Shown here one piece after another: positions 10,468-19,863 of a stretch of DNA of 22,500 nt. Under the pieces are notes generated by a model. The model made no database searches. It was given only the letters and a program-made list of their open reading frames with translations, and had not been told where the DNA came from. A program made the position numbers and the translations under genes. Positions within the stretch are counted from its first letter, which is position 1, and each line of letters begins with the position of its first letter. The stretch is from Trachelipus rathkii (Eukaryota > Arthropoda > Malacostraca > Isopoda > Trachelipodidae). The stretch is from the NCBI GenBank assembly GCA_015478945.1, contig JABUQX010060120.1, positions 1-22,500 on the forward strand, in the 5' to 3' direction.

Positions 10468-11237
10468 GTGCCGATAACTCATGGCATTAGGGGTCGGCCC
10501 CCAGGTGCACGGTTCTCCTCCGCTGAGGTGGGCGGACTTGGTCCGCCGCCACAAGCTATTTTAATGAAAATATCACCAACTGGTGATGGAAGTGCAAAGA
10601 ATGAAAAAGCTAGGTGGGTGTGGTACGCTTATGATACCAATCCTCTTCATATGTGTATATTTCTTAGATAATTCGCATGCAAAAAGATATTCTGTTAGTG
10701 AAACTGGTGGTCCGCGTTCAGGAGGGATTGGATAAATACCTATAGTGCATACTTCGAAAATGACCCAGTATTTTCTCCTGAATTAATGCGAAGCATGCTA
10801 TCTATAGCTATAACAAATTTGAATCCTTAGTAAGTGTTCAATACACTTGGACTGATAAACATTTAGTACGTGGCAATGCAGTCTTAGATCATTATTATGA
10901 GGTTGATAGTCGAAATGGACTACTCAAAGATAGTCCTCATCATAAATATTTGGAAAATAAATCACTAGAAATGAAATCACCATTACTATCTGATGGTTTA
11001 CATGCAAATAAGACATTTTTAGAAACTTTTATGAGCAAATATGCAGATCTTTTTTCTTATGGAAGACAATTTAGATATAGTGGACGTGGCCGTAAAACTC
11101 CTTATTATCGACAGAATCAACGTATTCCTTCAAGAATTACACCAAATCAGCAACCTAGACCTTTAATGTCCTTGAAAACCACCGATGAAATTGTAAACGC
11201 AGTTTTACTAAGCCCTTCTACGTCATATTCTTTCTAA
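10468..11237 (+). pseudogene. Decayed coding region, possibly ending in an SGNH/GDSL-type hydrolase
   Basis: Several + strand pieces look like real, broken coding sequence. One is open at 10468-10671 (ending ARWVWYAYDTNPLHMCIFL). A second reads SAYFENDPVFSPELMRSML near 10745-10800. The third and longest is open from about 10862 to 11237, continuous with the ATG at 10950. That last piece contains LLSDGLHANKTFLETFM (about 10987-11035). A DGxH block followed by a helix is how the catalytic Asp-His pair of SGNH/GDSL hydrolases appears, and such domains occur in some invertebrate retroelements. A basic tail rich in Arg, Tyr, Gln and Pro follows (about 11065-11160). I see no N-terminal GDS motif, so the family is only a suggestion. 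The pieces are separated by stops and frame changes around 10672 and 10830. It may belong to a LINE or another transposon. Coding origin is moderately supported; identity is weak. Confidence 0.45.
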
Positions 11238-12304
11238 TTATGTAAATAATAATAGTACGTACTAATACCTATGGTAGAGGATTGGGATATTTATAATATG
11301 ATACAATCGGCCTGAAGAGAACCTGAATAGTAATATGATTGGAAAGTAATGTTTAATAACACTCAGGTGTTTTTATGGGGGTTCTGTATGTTGTTTGTAA
11401 GTAAGCGCGCGTGTGACATGTTATGTGTTTTATCGTAAATATCAGTGCTTAAAGGTGGGTTGTTGAGGAGGTTGGAGGTCCTAGAAGTCGGCAATAGAAA
11501 TAAATGGTGAAGGCAAAGAGGTTCGTAACCATAGAACAGCAGAGGGGTGTTGGGGGAGATGGGTTTGTTTTGTGGAGAGGGAGGCTGCTGCAATCTTAGT
11601 GATTAGCTATTGTATTGCACTATGTCTGTCGCTTGTTATTAAGGAAACAAATGACATTGTTCTATGGATTCATGATTAGTTAGACCCGTTGATTTGTATG
11701 AATATTATCATGATCAGATATGATTGATGGTAATTGTTTTAGGAGGGGTGGGCCGAGTGTACAAATTATGCGGCATTTGTCTGCCAATTCTTTAGCCTGT
11801 GGTTATTCTGGGTTCAGGTTTCGACAATAACTATGGGAGAGGTTTATCACGAGTTGTACCTAATTGACAGGACCATCTTACACATTTTGCTATGCTATTT
11901 AATTCCAACAATCTTGTTGTTGTTGCACAGATAGAAAATACTTGGCCTAATGTATATCCCATGACGGTGGGGTCCCGGATTTCTCTCGACATCTTCCGAC
12001 CGTAGGAGGCGGTGCTTCAAGTTCCTACCAAGAGAGAAGAGATAGGGCAGAAGGGGTAGATTTGAAACATATATGAATAGTGGAGTGAGCTCAGTAGTAA
12101 ATTAAAGTAATACGACCTGTGGCCCGGCGTCAGCTTGGCTCCTATCGCTCAGTGACCCTCCATGATGTGTGAATGAGGGGGGGAAAGAGAGCGACTCTTG
12201 CCTGTCCACCCCCCGGGGGCAGAAGTTCCATCCTCTCTTTGGTAAGGAAGTCTCTACTCCGGGGACGAGACATTCGGTTCTATCACACGGGAAGGTGTCA
12301 ACTC
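11238..12304. other. Non-genic stretch
   Basis: No gene recognised. The + strand is G/T-rich from about 11360 to 11600, which produces an artefactual Pro/Asn/His-rich minus-strand frame at 11363-11593. Positions about 11955-12300 are GC-richer and include a run of C and G around 12205-12222 and some GA-rich stretches, but no feature I can name. Confidence 0.45.
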
Positions 12305-13068
12305 ATGCGTATAGTATACTATAATATTACTATTACATATATTATCTAATTATATAATATATTTATTATATATTACGTATATATATTATTGGGGTATATT
12401 ATATATATATAATATATCTAGTCTTCTTACTATATATATATATAGATATCATATATATATATTTGTATATCATATATTTATATATATATATAATATTATA
12501 TACTATAATATACTTAAGAAATCTAATAATATATATAATAAATCTTATATTAAATTATTAGTTATGTAAATTATATATTATCACTATTATATAATATATA
12601 TAGTTATATAATATATTATATAAGTATACTATCACTGCTCTCCTAAATATACATTCATAATATATATGTGTTATATATATATATAAAATGTCTATATATA
12701 CCTTATATATATATGTAGTAATTATACCTATCAGTTATGACAATTAACATAATTATCGTACTCAATATATATATAATAGTTACTATCATAAGTGTATTAC
12801 TAGTATTTGTACTATAGTGACTATATGTACTCAATAGTCTATATGAGTGGATATATATTATTATAGTATATAGATATATTTTGTATATCTATACATACTA
12901 GTTATAGACTCATATATAATAGTGTATATATTATAGTAATGATCATAATATATATATTAATTATAATTAGAATTCGTATATTCTATATACAATATACTAA
13001 TAATATATATATATATATATATAATATATAATATATATATAGTAATATATAATATTATTAATAAGAAA
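12305..13068. repeat. Long irregular TA-rich block
   Basis: About 760 bases dominated by TATA units with sparse other bases. It separates the preceding GC-richer segment from the LINE remnant. Tracts like this often contain length errors in assemblies. Confidence 0.85.
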
Positions 13069-13239
13069 ATAAGGGAATCTGGCAGTATCTAGAATAATGA
13101 GAATAGGTTGATGGATTGTCGTTTTTCGTAACTGTGAATTGAAAATGAAAGTGGACTAGAGTGTGTGGTGGGACACCGAAATACTGGATACCATTAGGCT
13201 CTAGATGATGAAGAGGTGATAGTGAATGTGTGTGTGGAT
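13069..13239. other. Spacer before the LINE remnant
   Basis: GT-richer sequence after the TA block; it may still belong to the 5' part of the LINE, but no motif supports that. Confidence 0.35.
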
Positions 13240-14585
13240 TTGAATGGAACTGCAGAAGGAGTAGGCTATTATTTTTGGGGATGGCGTCATCAGTTAAGGA
13301 GTGAGCTGGTATAGATTTATTTCGTGATTGGGCCTAGATGTGATGAAGTTGTAAGAAAGTCAGGTAATTAAATGCTCCCGCGAGATTGTGTTTTATTAGT
13401 AAATTGAAAATTATCGAAATTTATGATAGTTTTATGGTGCTGCTCTCAAAGACTACGGAGTTTTGGTAGATTGTAGTGATGTAAGTGATTTGATTGGATT
13501 GGGTTGTGATAAAACGCGTGTAAACAAAGCGTTTATGCGAGGGTAGTTCCGAGGGATGGAGGAGAGCAGTAATAGCACCCTTATATAAACGTGGCAAGGG
13601 AGATAAGGGTAACTGTTAGGGGTAATTATAGCGGGATATTAGGTATATAATAAGTGCCAGTAGGGAAGATAAGTATACTGGATATTTGGTTAGTAGAATA
13701 ATGCGTCGTAGGACTGAAGGATCTGATTGTGAAGAACAAAGTGCTTTTAGAAGTGGTGTACGAGGATGTGTGGATTCAAATCTTTACATTTGAAACTAAT
13801 ATGATTGGAGAAAATGCATGCCATAATTGGCCTTTAATTGAATTTAAGTTTTTTGTTTTATTTGCAAACAAGCGTATGATTTGATTATAGGGAAGCTCTA
13901 TTGGCAGATGTATTTTTTAATATATGGTGGTGGTGGAGTAGGGCTTCGCTGAGTGGCAATCTCAATAAGTATGTTATGACGATTAGTGTAAGCGTTCGAT
14001 AGAAAAACTGTAAGAAAAAAGGAGAGTGGGTGATTGTTTTTATTATATTTAAATTAGCCATACGTGAGGCAGGATTGTGCTATGTCTTCTTGTTATTCAT
14101 TTGTATATGGATGTGGTAGAAAAGAATAAATTAGAGGTTGACTGGGTAGCAGGTTTTTGGTATATAGAATGTGGACGTGAAAGGAGCAGTGACCCGGCTG
14201 CCTACCACTATTATATCGCGGAAGATGTTTAGTTTGTCGGTTGGAATCTGAAAGAGCAGTTTGAGGGGATTGATAGAGAGATTTGGGAGTGTGTAAAGAG
14301 AAGGGTTTGAAAGTAAAGTTAATAAGAGTAAGGGTTATGTTGTGGCGTTAAGACAGTTACTACAGTTTTGCGTTAGGACAGTAACACTCAATTGTCTTAA
14401 AGATTTTTTTAAAAATTTATCTATATACTGTTGGGTATGAAAAGGAACGAGATGATGCAGAGTTGTAGAGGAAAAGTTGGCAAAATGCCAGGAAGGTTGG
14501 CCGTTGCAACTAAATCGTTGGTATGGATGCCAAAGGGAATAAGTCCTTGATTGCGATTAGGTTCTACATTGAGGGTATGTTTTTT
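13240..14585 (+). pseudogene. Decayed non-LTR retrotransposon (LINE) reverse transcriptase
   Basis: The RT of a LINE, which in a live element primes reverse transcription at a nicked target. From 13557 one frame reads WRRAVIAPLYKRGKGDKGNC, the conserved block before RT motif 1. The same frame, with a few stops, continues as YTGYLVSRIM, then CEEQSAFRSGVRGCVDS (to about 13785), the RT block with the conserved EEQ..FR..R pattern. Further on, QAYDLI near 13868-13885 matches the first catalytic-Asp segment, and GVREAGL near 14060-14080 the R-Q-G region. The YxDD motif near 14205-14225 is corrupted. Downstream come REIWECVKR, KVNKSK and, near 14475-14580, AELxRK, NARKV and EGM, which match the C-terminal region of this LINE type. 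It is broken in many places. I judge it a crustacean-type Jockey/RTE-like LINE; the clade is not resolved. No endonuclease part is convincing. Similarity becomes weak upstream of about 13490. Confidence 0.85.
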
Positions 14586-15398
14586 TAATTAATTGATTGA
14601 TAATTGTTTATGAAATTCTACAACGTACAACCAACCAATAAAATAATAACGTAACCACTCATGTACCTGAAAGATACCCGGAAAAAATTAATGTCCATGA
14701 GATTCCCAAATCTAAAAAGGTACCCGAGAATGAGTTCTTAGCGTCCAGATTAGACGACGCACATAGCTAAAAAAAAACTACGATAGGTACAGTAAAATTG
14801 AATACATTTTTTGGAATCACGAGTAAATTTTAGTTACGAAAAGTACAAGAAATAAAATGAAGTTCGATAAAAAAAAATAATAATAAATATGCTTTGATGT
14901 ACGCCAATTGTCGCCTTTCCCCAAATACCTGAGACATGATCCCTCCAATATTAGGCACGGCAAACATCTTGAAAATTACGACTTGAATGAGATGGAATGA
15001 TTTTTTTTAATTTATTAACGTAAATGCATGGCACAAAAGGGTAATCCCCTCGACCCGTGAGTGCTGCTGAAAAAAAAGTTTAAAAATATAAAAACATTAT
15101 ATTTTAAGTGAATAAAGGGAAGACAATTAAAAAGCAATATTTTTAAAGTTACCCCTAAAACATTGAAAATATATAAAGAAAACTTATAATTTTTATGGGT
15201 TACACGTCTAAATTAAGGTTTTCAACGTAAGATGTTAACTTATTTTTTTGTATTATTTGTTAAATTTAATGATTATTAATTTTTTTTTTTTTCTTACATG
15301 TAATTTTACCAGGATTCAAAAAATGTATTTCATTTTCTGTATTACCGGTGTTATAATCGTATTTCAATATAAATTGGAGTCTAGGACCGAGTGTGATA
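14586..15398. other. Non-genic AT-rich stretch
   Basis: No gene recognised. It holds several homopolymer A and T runs, for example near 14768, 14867, 15001 and 15280. A + strand open frame at 15248-15559 runs into the CT and TA repeats that follow and shows no domain, so it is not called. Confidence 0.45.
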
Positions 15399-15517
15399 TG
15401 TCATATTGCGTGAGGGTCGCTTGGTCACCTTTACGGTCGGGTTCTTCTCTCTCTCCTCTCTCTCTCTCTCTCTCTTCTCTCTTCTCTCTCTCTCCTCTCT
15501 CTCTTCTCTCTCTTAAG

Positions 15518-15550
<33 letters not shown>

Positions 15551-15887
15551 AATATATAGTATATATATATATATATATCTTATATTATATATTATATAAT
15601 ATTATATTATCACTCACTTAATTTCAGTTCAGGTATTTTTCTTTAATTTTTTGTTTTAGGGTTAGGTTAGGTTAGTTTGGGTTAGGTTAAGGTTTAATTT
15701 ACGTAACTAACCTAACCTACTAAAACAAAATTAAAGAAACATACCTGAAACGAAATTATGTGAGTGATTACTAATATATATAATATATATATGTACTATA
15801 TAGTATATATATATATATAATATAATATATATAATAATATATATATATATAATATATATATATGATATTTTATCTATATATATATAT

Positions 15888-15944
<57 letters not shown>

Positions 15945-15995
15945 AAGGGAGTTACGACCGTAAAGTTCGAAACAAGTGACTCAACTCAATGACAA
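15399..15995. repeat. Nested inverted repeat with a TTAGG centre
   Basis: A layered imperfect palindrome about 600 bases long. The outermost arms contain CTTTACGGTCG at 15429-15439 and its exact complement CGACCGTAAAG at 15955-15965, with weaker matches outward to TGTCAT near 15399. Next inward are (CT)n at 15443-15513 opposite (GA)n at 15922-15945. Then come (TA)n tracts at 15517-15608 and 15771-15921. The inner arms, 15609-15677 and 15705-15768, pair over about 65 bases with a few mismatches and gaps, beginning ATCACTCAC and ending GTGAGTGAT. The inner loop is about 27 bases. The inner hairpin resembles a MITE or foldback element inserted at TA-rich DNA. No coding region is present. Confidence 0.85.
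15656..15692 (+). repeat. Short interstitial TTAGG patch
   Basis: Several TTAGG or TTAGGT units occur in a row with small interruptions, in the left arm and loop of the inner hairpin; the complement CCTAA occurs in the right arm near 15709-15719. TTAGG is the common arthropod telomere unit. With only a few imperfect units this is an interstitial patch, not a telomere end. Confidence 0.75.
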
Positions 15996-16550
15996 GAAAT
16001 GTCTACTGGATCACCAACTGCTTATTATGCCCGTAGTTTTTTAGCTATTGTTGCGTAAGCCTAATTCTGGAGATTGGGCCTTATATATACTATATATATA
16101 TATATATATAATATATATATATATATAATATATATTATATATATATATATATATTATAAATATATATAAATAATATTATATAGTCTGCTGGTTTAAAACA
16201 ACATAAGAAAAAGTTTTTAAACTTTATAATCATAAACAAATGGTTTAATCTTTAAAAAAAAAAAAAATTAAAGCGATTGTTTTTGTTGCTTTTTTAAGCA
16301 TTTTTATTTCATATTCTAAGTTTCTATCCCTGCAAAAAAGCTCACAAACTAATTAAAGTAAATTAATATAAAAAAAATGGTTATAAGAATATAAATAATG
16401 AAAAACAATAACCGAAAATTGATAAATACATGAAATTCTTATATATAATATTATATATATATTTATATATATTATATATTATATATATTATATAATATAT
16501 AATATAAGTATATATATAATTATATAATATAATATATTTTATATATATAT
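15996..16550. other. Alternating TA tracts and AT-rich sequence, no gene
   Basis: Two TA-rich tracts (about 16083-16182 and 16440-16550) flank a 250-base AT-rich segment with homopolymer A and T runs. The first 85 bases are ordinary mixed-composition DNA. No gene is seen. Confidence 0.6.
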
Positions 16551-16810
16551 GTCTTACGTAAGATGATATGGGCCCCCGTCGTCACCTGAGGAAAAGAGAC
16601 CGCGACTTATACTGAATCTATGCGGTCTATAAAAAATTTTTTTGGGACCCGCCGTGGTCCCAGGATGGAAATAGGCGGGGGGTAATGTTGGAGGACCACG
16701 TTTCCCAAAAGGATTATATCTTCCCACTTCAGGCAAGGTCTCTAATCGGACACCACCTTACGCTCGACCTTCTGAATAGTAACCAAAAGAATGGTGGAAA
16801 CATGTTTTAT
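16551..16810. other. GC-richer island between TA tracts
   Basis: A sharply bounded, non-repetitive segment of about 260 bases inside TA repeat. It starts with the palindrome TCTTACGTAAGA (16552-16563) and contains the perfect 6-bp inverted repeat GGGACC/GGTCCC (16644-16661). The minus strand is open for 60 codons (16554-16736) with no recognisable domain. The string GGTCCCAGGATGGAAAT (about 16656-16672) resembles GGACCAGGATGGTAAT in the small island near 17119-17134, so the two islands may be copies of one repeat. Confidence 0.5.
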
Positions 16811-16894
16811 ATCGAATATATATATTATATATATAATATATAATATTAAATTAAATATTTATTATTTAAAATTATAATATTTATATATATAATA

Positions 16895-16926
<32 letters not shown>

Positions 16927-17142
16927 ATTATATATATATATATATATTATTATATAATATATTATGTAATAATATATATATATATATATATTAAATATAA
17001 TATAATATATATATATATATTATATATCTAATATTATATATATTATATTATATATATATAATATTATATATATATATATATACTATATATAATATATAGT
17101 ACCCAGCGGCGACTCGGTGTGGACCAGGATGGTAATGGTATC

Positions 17143-17184
<42 letters not shown>

Positions 17185-17206
17185 TATATATATATATTAT
17201 ATATAT

Positions 17207-17237
<31 letters not shown>

Positions 17238-17262
17238 CTATATTTATATATATATCATATTA
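16811..17262. repeat. (TA)n tracts around a 43-bp GC-richer patch
   Basis: TA-rich DNA at 16815-17098 and nearly pure (TA)n at 17144-17262. Between them, 17101-17143 is a GC-richer patch that shares the ACCAGGATGG string with the island at 16551-16810. Confidence 0.85.
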
Positions 17263-17523
17263 CACGGGGGTGTAAGAATCAAATTTGTGATTCTGTATCG
17301 TATAATTTGTGACAAATGCGATAAGAGGGGACAAAATTCTGTGGTCGAAAATTATGAAGAAAATAGTTATCGGTCTCTAATTTAATGAACGATTATGAAA
17401 TAATTTCTAAGTTTCAATACTGTTGTTAATTTGTTTCGTTTATTAATTGAGTTTTATTTGAAAAATTATTATTACCGTTGTAGAAAATATGTATAATCTT
17501 TGTCCACCAACTATTTGGAAACT
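17263..17523. other. AT-rich sequence beyond the transposase fragment, no gene
   Basis: On the minus strand this is where the rest of the transposase would lie, but only scattered, unconvincing similarity is visible. It begins with a small imperfect hairpin (ACACGGGGGTGT) at the edge of the TA tract. Confidence 0.4.
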
Positions 17524-17700
17524 CTAAGCTATATTCAAACACACATTATAGGAGTGATTAACAGTTAAATGTAGAAAAATGTCTTTGTATCCTTTCCAAC
17601 AATCTGAAATTATTGTTGTTCCAGGAAGAATGTTTTCTTCAATAAGAGAGGCAAGAGTCAAACTGTCACGTTTTTGTATTGGAAATAGGAAACATTTATA
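17524..17700 (-). pseudogene. Fragment of a Merlin/IS1595-like (ISXO2-type) DDE transposase
   Basis: Read on the minus strand, this stretch encodes about 58 residues without a stop, ending at TAG. It includes LIEENILPGTTIISDCWKGY and, after a few residues, HLTVNHSYN. The ILPGTTIISDCW segment, with an Asp before Cys-Trp, is the second catalytic-Asp block of ISXO2-like transposases, which in animals define the Merlin superfamily of cut-and-paste DNA transposons. HLTVNHS is the conserved segment just after it. The frame enters directly from the (TAA)n tract on its 5' side, and the rest of the catalytic core, with the final acidic residue, is not seen past the stop. Upstream minus-strand sequence (17900-18245) shows no clear N-terminal domain. 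It is a truncated relic. The family call rests on the motif block and is reasonably firm. Confidence 0.75.
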
Positions 17701-17799
17701 ATAATAATAATAATAATGAATACATAAATATAATAATAATAATCAATAACTAATAAATAATAAGTGAATAAAATAAATAAAAATATTAATAATAGATAA

Positions 17800-17835
<36 letters not shown>

Positions 17836-17836
17836 G

Positions 17837-17892
<56 letters not shown>
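17698..17892. repeat. (TAA)n trinucleotide tract
   Basis: About 195 bases of AAT/TAA units with several interruptions. Its minus-strand reading gives the Tyr/Ile runs of a false open frame at 17658-18002. It directly abuts the transposase fragment and may have expanded within it. Confidence 0.95.
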
Positions 17893-17894
<2 letters not shown>

Positions 17895-18245
17895 TATTTG
17901 AGGAATGAAGTAAATCAATATAAGAATATATATTTCAGAGTTGAACTGTTTTCCCCGAAACACTTGAAGGACACAGGTTTCGAGGTGGTGCAAAATTTTC
18001 AAAAAATACGAATTTGCTTCAAAATGGAAGCCTAATTTGACGCGTTAATTATCTATTATGCTTTTTAAATAAAGACTATATTACAGATTGCTTCCAAACT
18101 TTGATAAAAATCATTGCCCTATTAATTGTCTGGCACTTTGGTGAAAGAAAGGAATTTCATAAACTTTGGCAAAGAAAAAGATATTTATTACGCCGGTGAA
18201 GTGTCTCAATTATGGTATTTTGATTTTTTGAAGCTAAAAATTCGT
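17893..18245. other. Unassigned AT-rich stretch
   Basis: No gene recognised. The + strand from about 18126 is open and reads a plausible-looking 40 residues (including FINFGKEKDIYYAGEVSQLW) before entering TA repeat, but I recognise no domain. It could equally be the degenerate 5' half of the Merlin-like element on the minus strand. Confidence 0.35.
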
Positions 18246-18397
18246 TCTGTGTATATATCTATATACTATATATATATATCTAATATATATATATATATAT
18301 ATATAATATATTATCAAATGATATATATATATATAATATATATATATAGTTATATATATATATATTATATATATTATATATATAATATATATACTAT

Positions 18398-18428
<31 letters not shown>

Positions 18429-18445
18429 CATTATATATATATGGG
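18246..18445. repeat. (TA)n tract
   Basis: About 200 bases of TATA units. Both strands give false Tyr/Ile open frames (18126-18515 and 18234-18431) that reflect the repeat alone. Confidence 0.95.
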
Positions 18446-18609
18446 AAAATATGTATATTTTTTAATGAAATTTGGTGTACTTCTACTCTGGGATGTAAAC
18501 AGAAGGAAAACGTGAGAGGAATTTGCCAAAAGTGAAAGGGGGGGAAGGGGCTCCAGCCCCTAGTCCCGTTTTTTTAGGAGAGACTTAACCTTAATGTCCC
18601 TTTTCTTAA
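18446..18609. other. Spacer with a small GC-rich hairpin
   Basis: Unique-looking sequence; near 18547-18562 GGGGCTCCAGCCCC is a 5-6 bp perfect inverted repeat. It lies just 3' of the capsid remnant as read on the minus strand. There is no clear terminator or polyadenylation signal that I would claim. Confidence 0.4.
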
Positions 18610-19709
18610 AATGTTTAAATGATTTTGCCGTTACAAGCTGAAAGTTCTGCAGTGAGATCGTATGCAATATTGCTATTCTCTGCAATAAGTGGAGCTTTAG
18701 ATCTATTCCTGTATCGCTATCGTTGCCTGAAACAGTATTGGATATTAAATCGTAAAAAGGTTTGGAACATAGAGATTGTGATCAATTGTATGACATTTCA
18801 TAGTCGCATCCATATGGTTGCCCGTTTAAATGTAGACTGATACCTCTGATCCCAAATGGTGAGAATTTAAAGGATGACTTTTTATAATTTCCAGAGTATG
18901 CTGCATGTTCAACAATTCCTATTATTACTTTCAGAGGTAAATTGTCATTCACAATGTTAGGGATATTGATACTCGACAATCCCTATGTGATATTAAATAA
19001 CTTGGTTTCAATTCTTTTGATAGGATACTTTGCTGTAGTGTTCAATTGAGATTTTTCAATATCGAAATGTCTCTGGGGTAATAATTTCACTTTTCTAAAT
19101 AAAGATAGGCCTCTAACAACTTGAAAACAGGTTTAGGACAAAGCGAGCGTGGTAGCTGAAGGTTTGCTTTTTATTTAAGAGAAAAATGAGGACTAGTTCA
19201 AGTTATTCGAATTCTAGTATCAAATGAAGGAAGAGTAAGTCTTTATTGGGAGAAGATATCTCCATTTAATTGTCCGTAAAATTTATGTGTCACTTGTCGA
19301 TTTAGCAGCCTTATCTATGTGGCTGTCAACATTTTTGAAAATATAAAATCCACATGATTGGAGATGAGACTGTTTAGCATCACTTGAATATTTTAACAAA
19401 TGTTCTATATAACTTCTAAAAGGATAATTTGCCGCTGACGCTCCTAGAGATGTTTCATTGAGATACACTTCAAGCTTTCACCAATTTGGTTTTTGCATAT
19501 AAGAACACATTGGAAGGATCAAGATAATGATTCTACGTGCCTGGTATATTGAATTCTAAAGGTACATCGGTGTTGGTGATTGATGAATAGGGTTAATACT
19601 GATGAAATTGGTCTCACTTACATTAATCTGTGTAAGATTAATGGAAAAGAGGCCCAATTCACTCTTACAACAGTCTGAACTAGAAGGATGAAGGATGAAG
19701 GAAATACAT
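18610..19709 (-). pseudogene. Decayed Maverick/Polinton-type capsid protein (F54H12.2-like)
   Basis: A remnant of the jelly-roll capsid-like protein carried by Maverick/Polinton elements and adintoviruses, known in many animal genomes as F54H12.2-like. In minus-strand order: the N-terminal block has KSELGLFSINLTQINVS (about 19670-19620) and PLEFNIPGT followed by DPSNVFLYAKTKLVK (about 19575-19485). A middle block has VYLNETS, YPFRSYIEHLLKYSSDAKQS and LQSCGFY (about 19475-19330). A third has LFRKVKLLPQRHFDIE and LNTTAKYPIKRIETK (about 19105-19010), then after one stop PLKVIIGIVEHAAYSGNYKK and ISLHLNGQP (to about 18800). YDLTAELSA marks the C-terminal part (about 18665-18640). Between KTKLVK and VYLNETS a segment of roughly 30-40 residues expected in the family is missing. 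There are several frameshifts and at least one in-frame stop, so no full protein can be made. The start is placed near the residues before CCKSEL; the true start codon is unclear. Confidence 0.85.
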
Positions 19710-19863
19710 CTACTAGGTACGATTACCGTAAGAATAATTAGTAGAGTCTTGATTACCTGTTTCTTATATACGGTAATATACCTTACTAATGACTGAGTTA
19801 CTAATTATGTAAAAGATGCCAGTTAATAGTTAAATAGCAAAGACGTCATTAAATTTTTCCTTT
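19710..19863. other. Short spacer between capsid remnant and palindrome
   Basis: About 155 AT-rich bases upstream of the capsid remnant in minus-strand terms. Promoter elements of that gene would lie here, but I see none I can claim. Confidence 0.35.

Noticed and set aside
11363..11593. Minus-strand Pro/Asn/His-rich frame
   Set aside because: It is an artefact of a G/T-rich low-complexity strand.
15656..15692. True chromosome end or nimavirus-type telomeric insertion
   Set aside because: There are only a few TTAGG units, in mirror-image context, and no nimavirus-like gene was recognised.
17658..18002. Minus-strand open frame rich in Ile, Leu and Tyr that looks like a membrane protein
   Set aside because: The hydrophobic runs are translation of the (TAA)n microsatellite; the true coding signal next to it is in another frame (17524-17700).
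18126..18515. Plus-strand open frame of 129 codons
   Set aside because: Most of it is translated (TA)n repeat; only about 40 residues at the start are non-repetitive and they match nothing I know.
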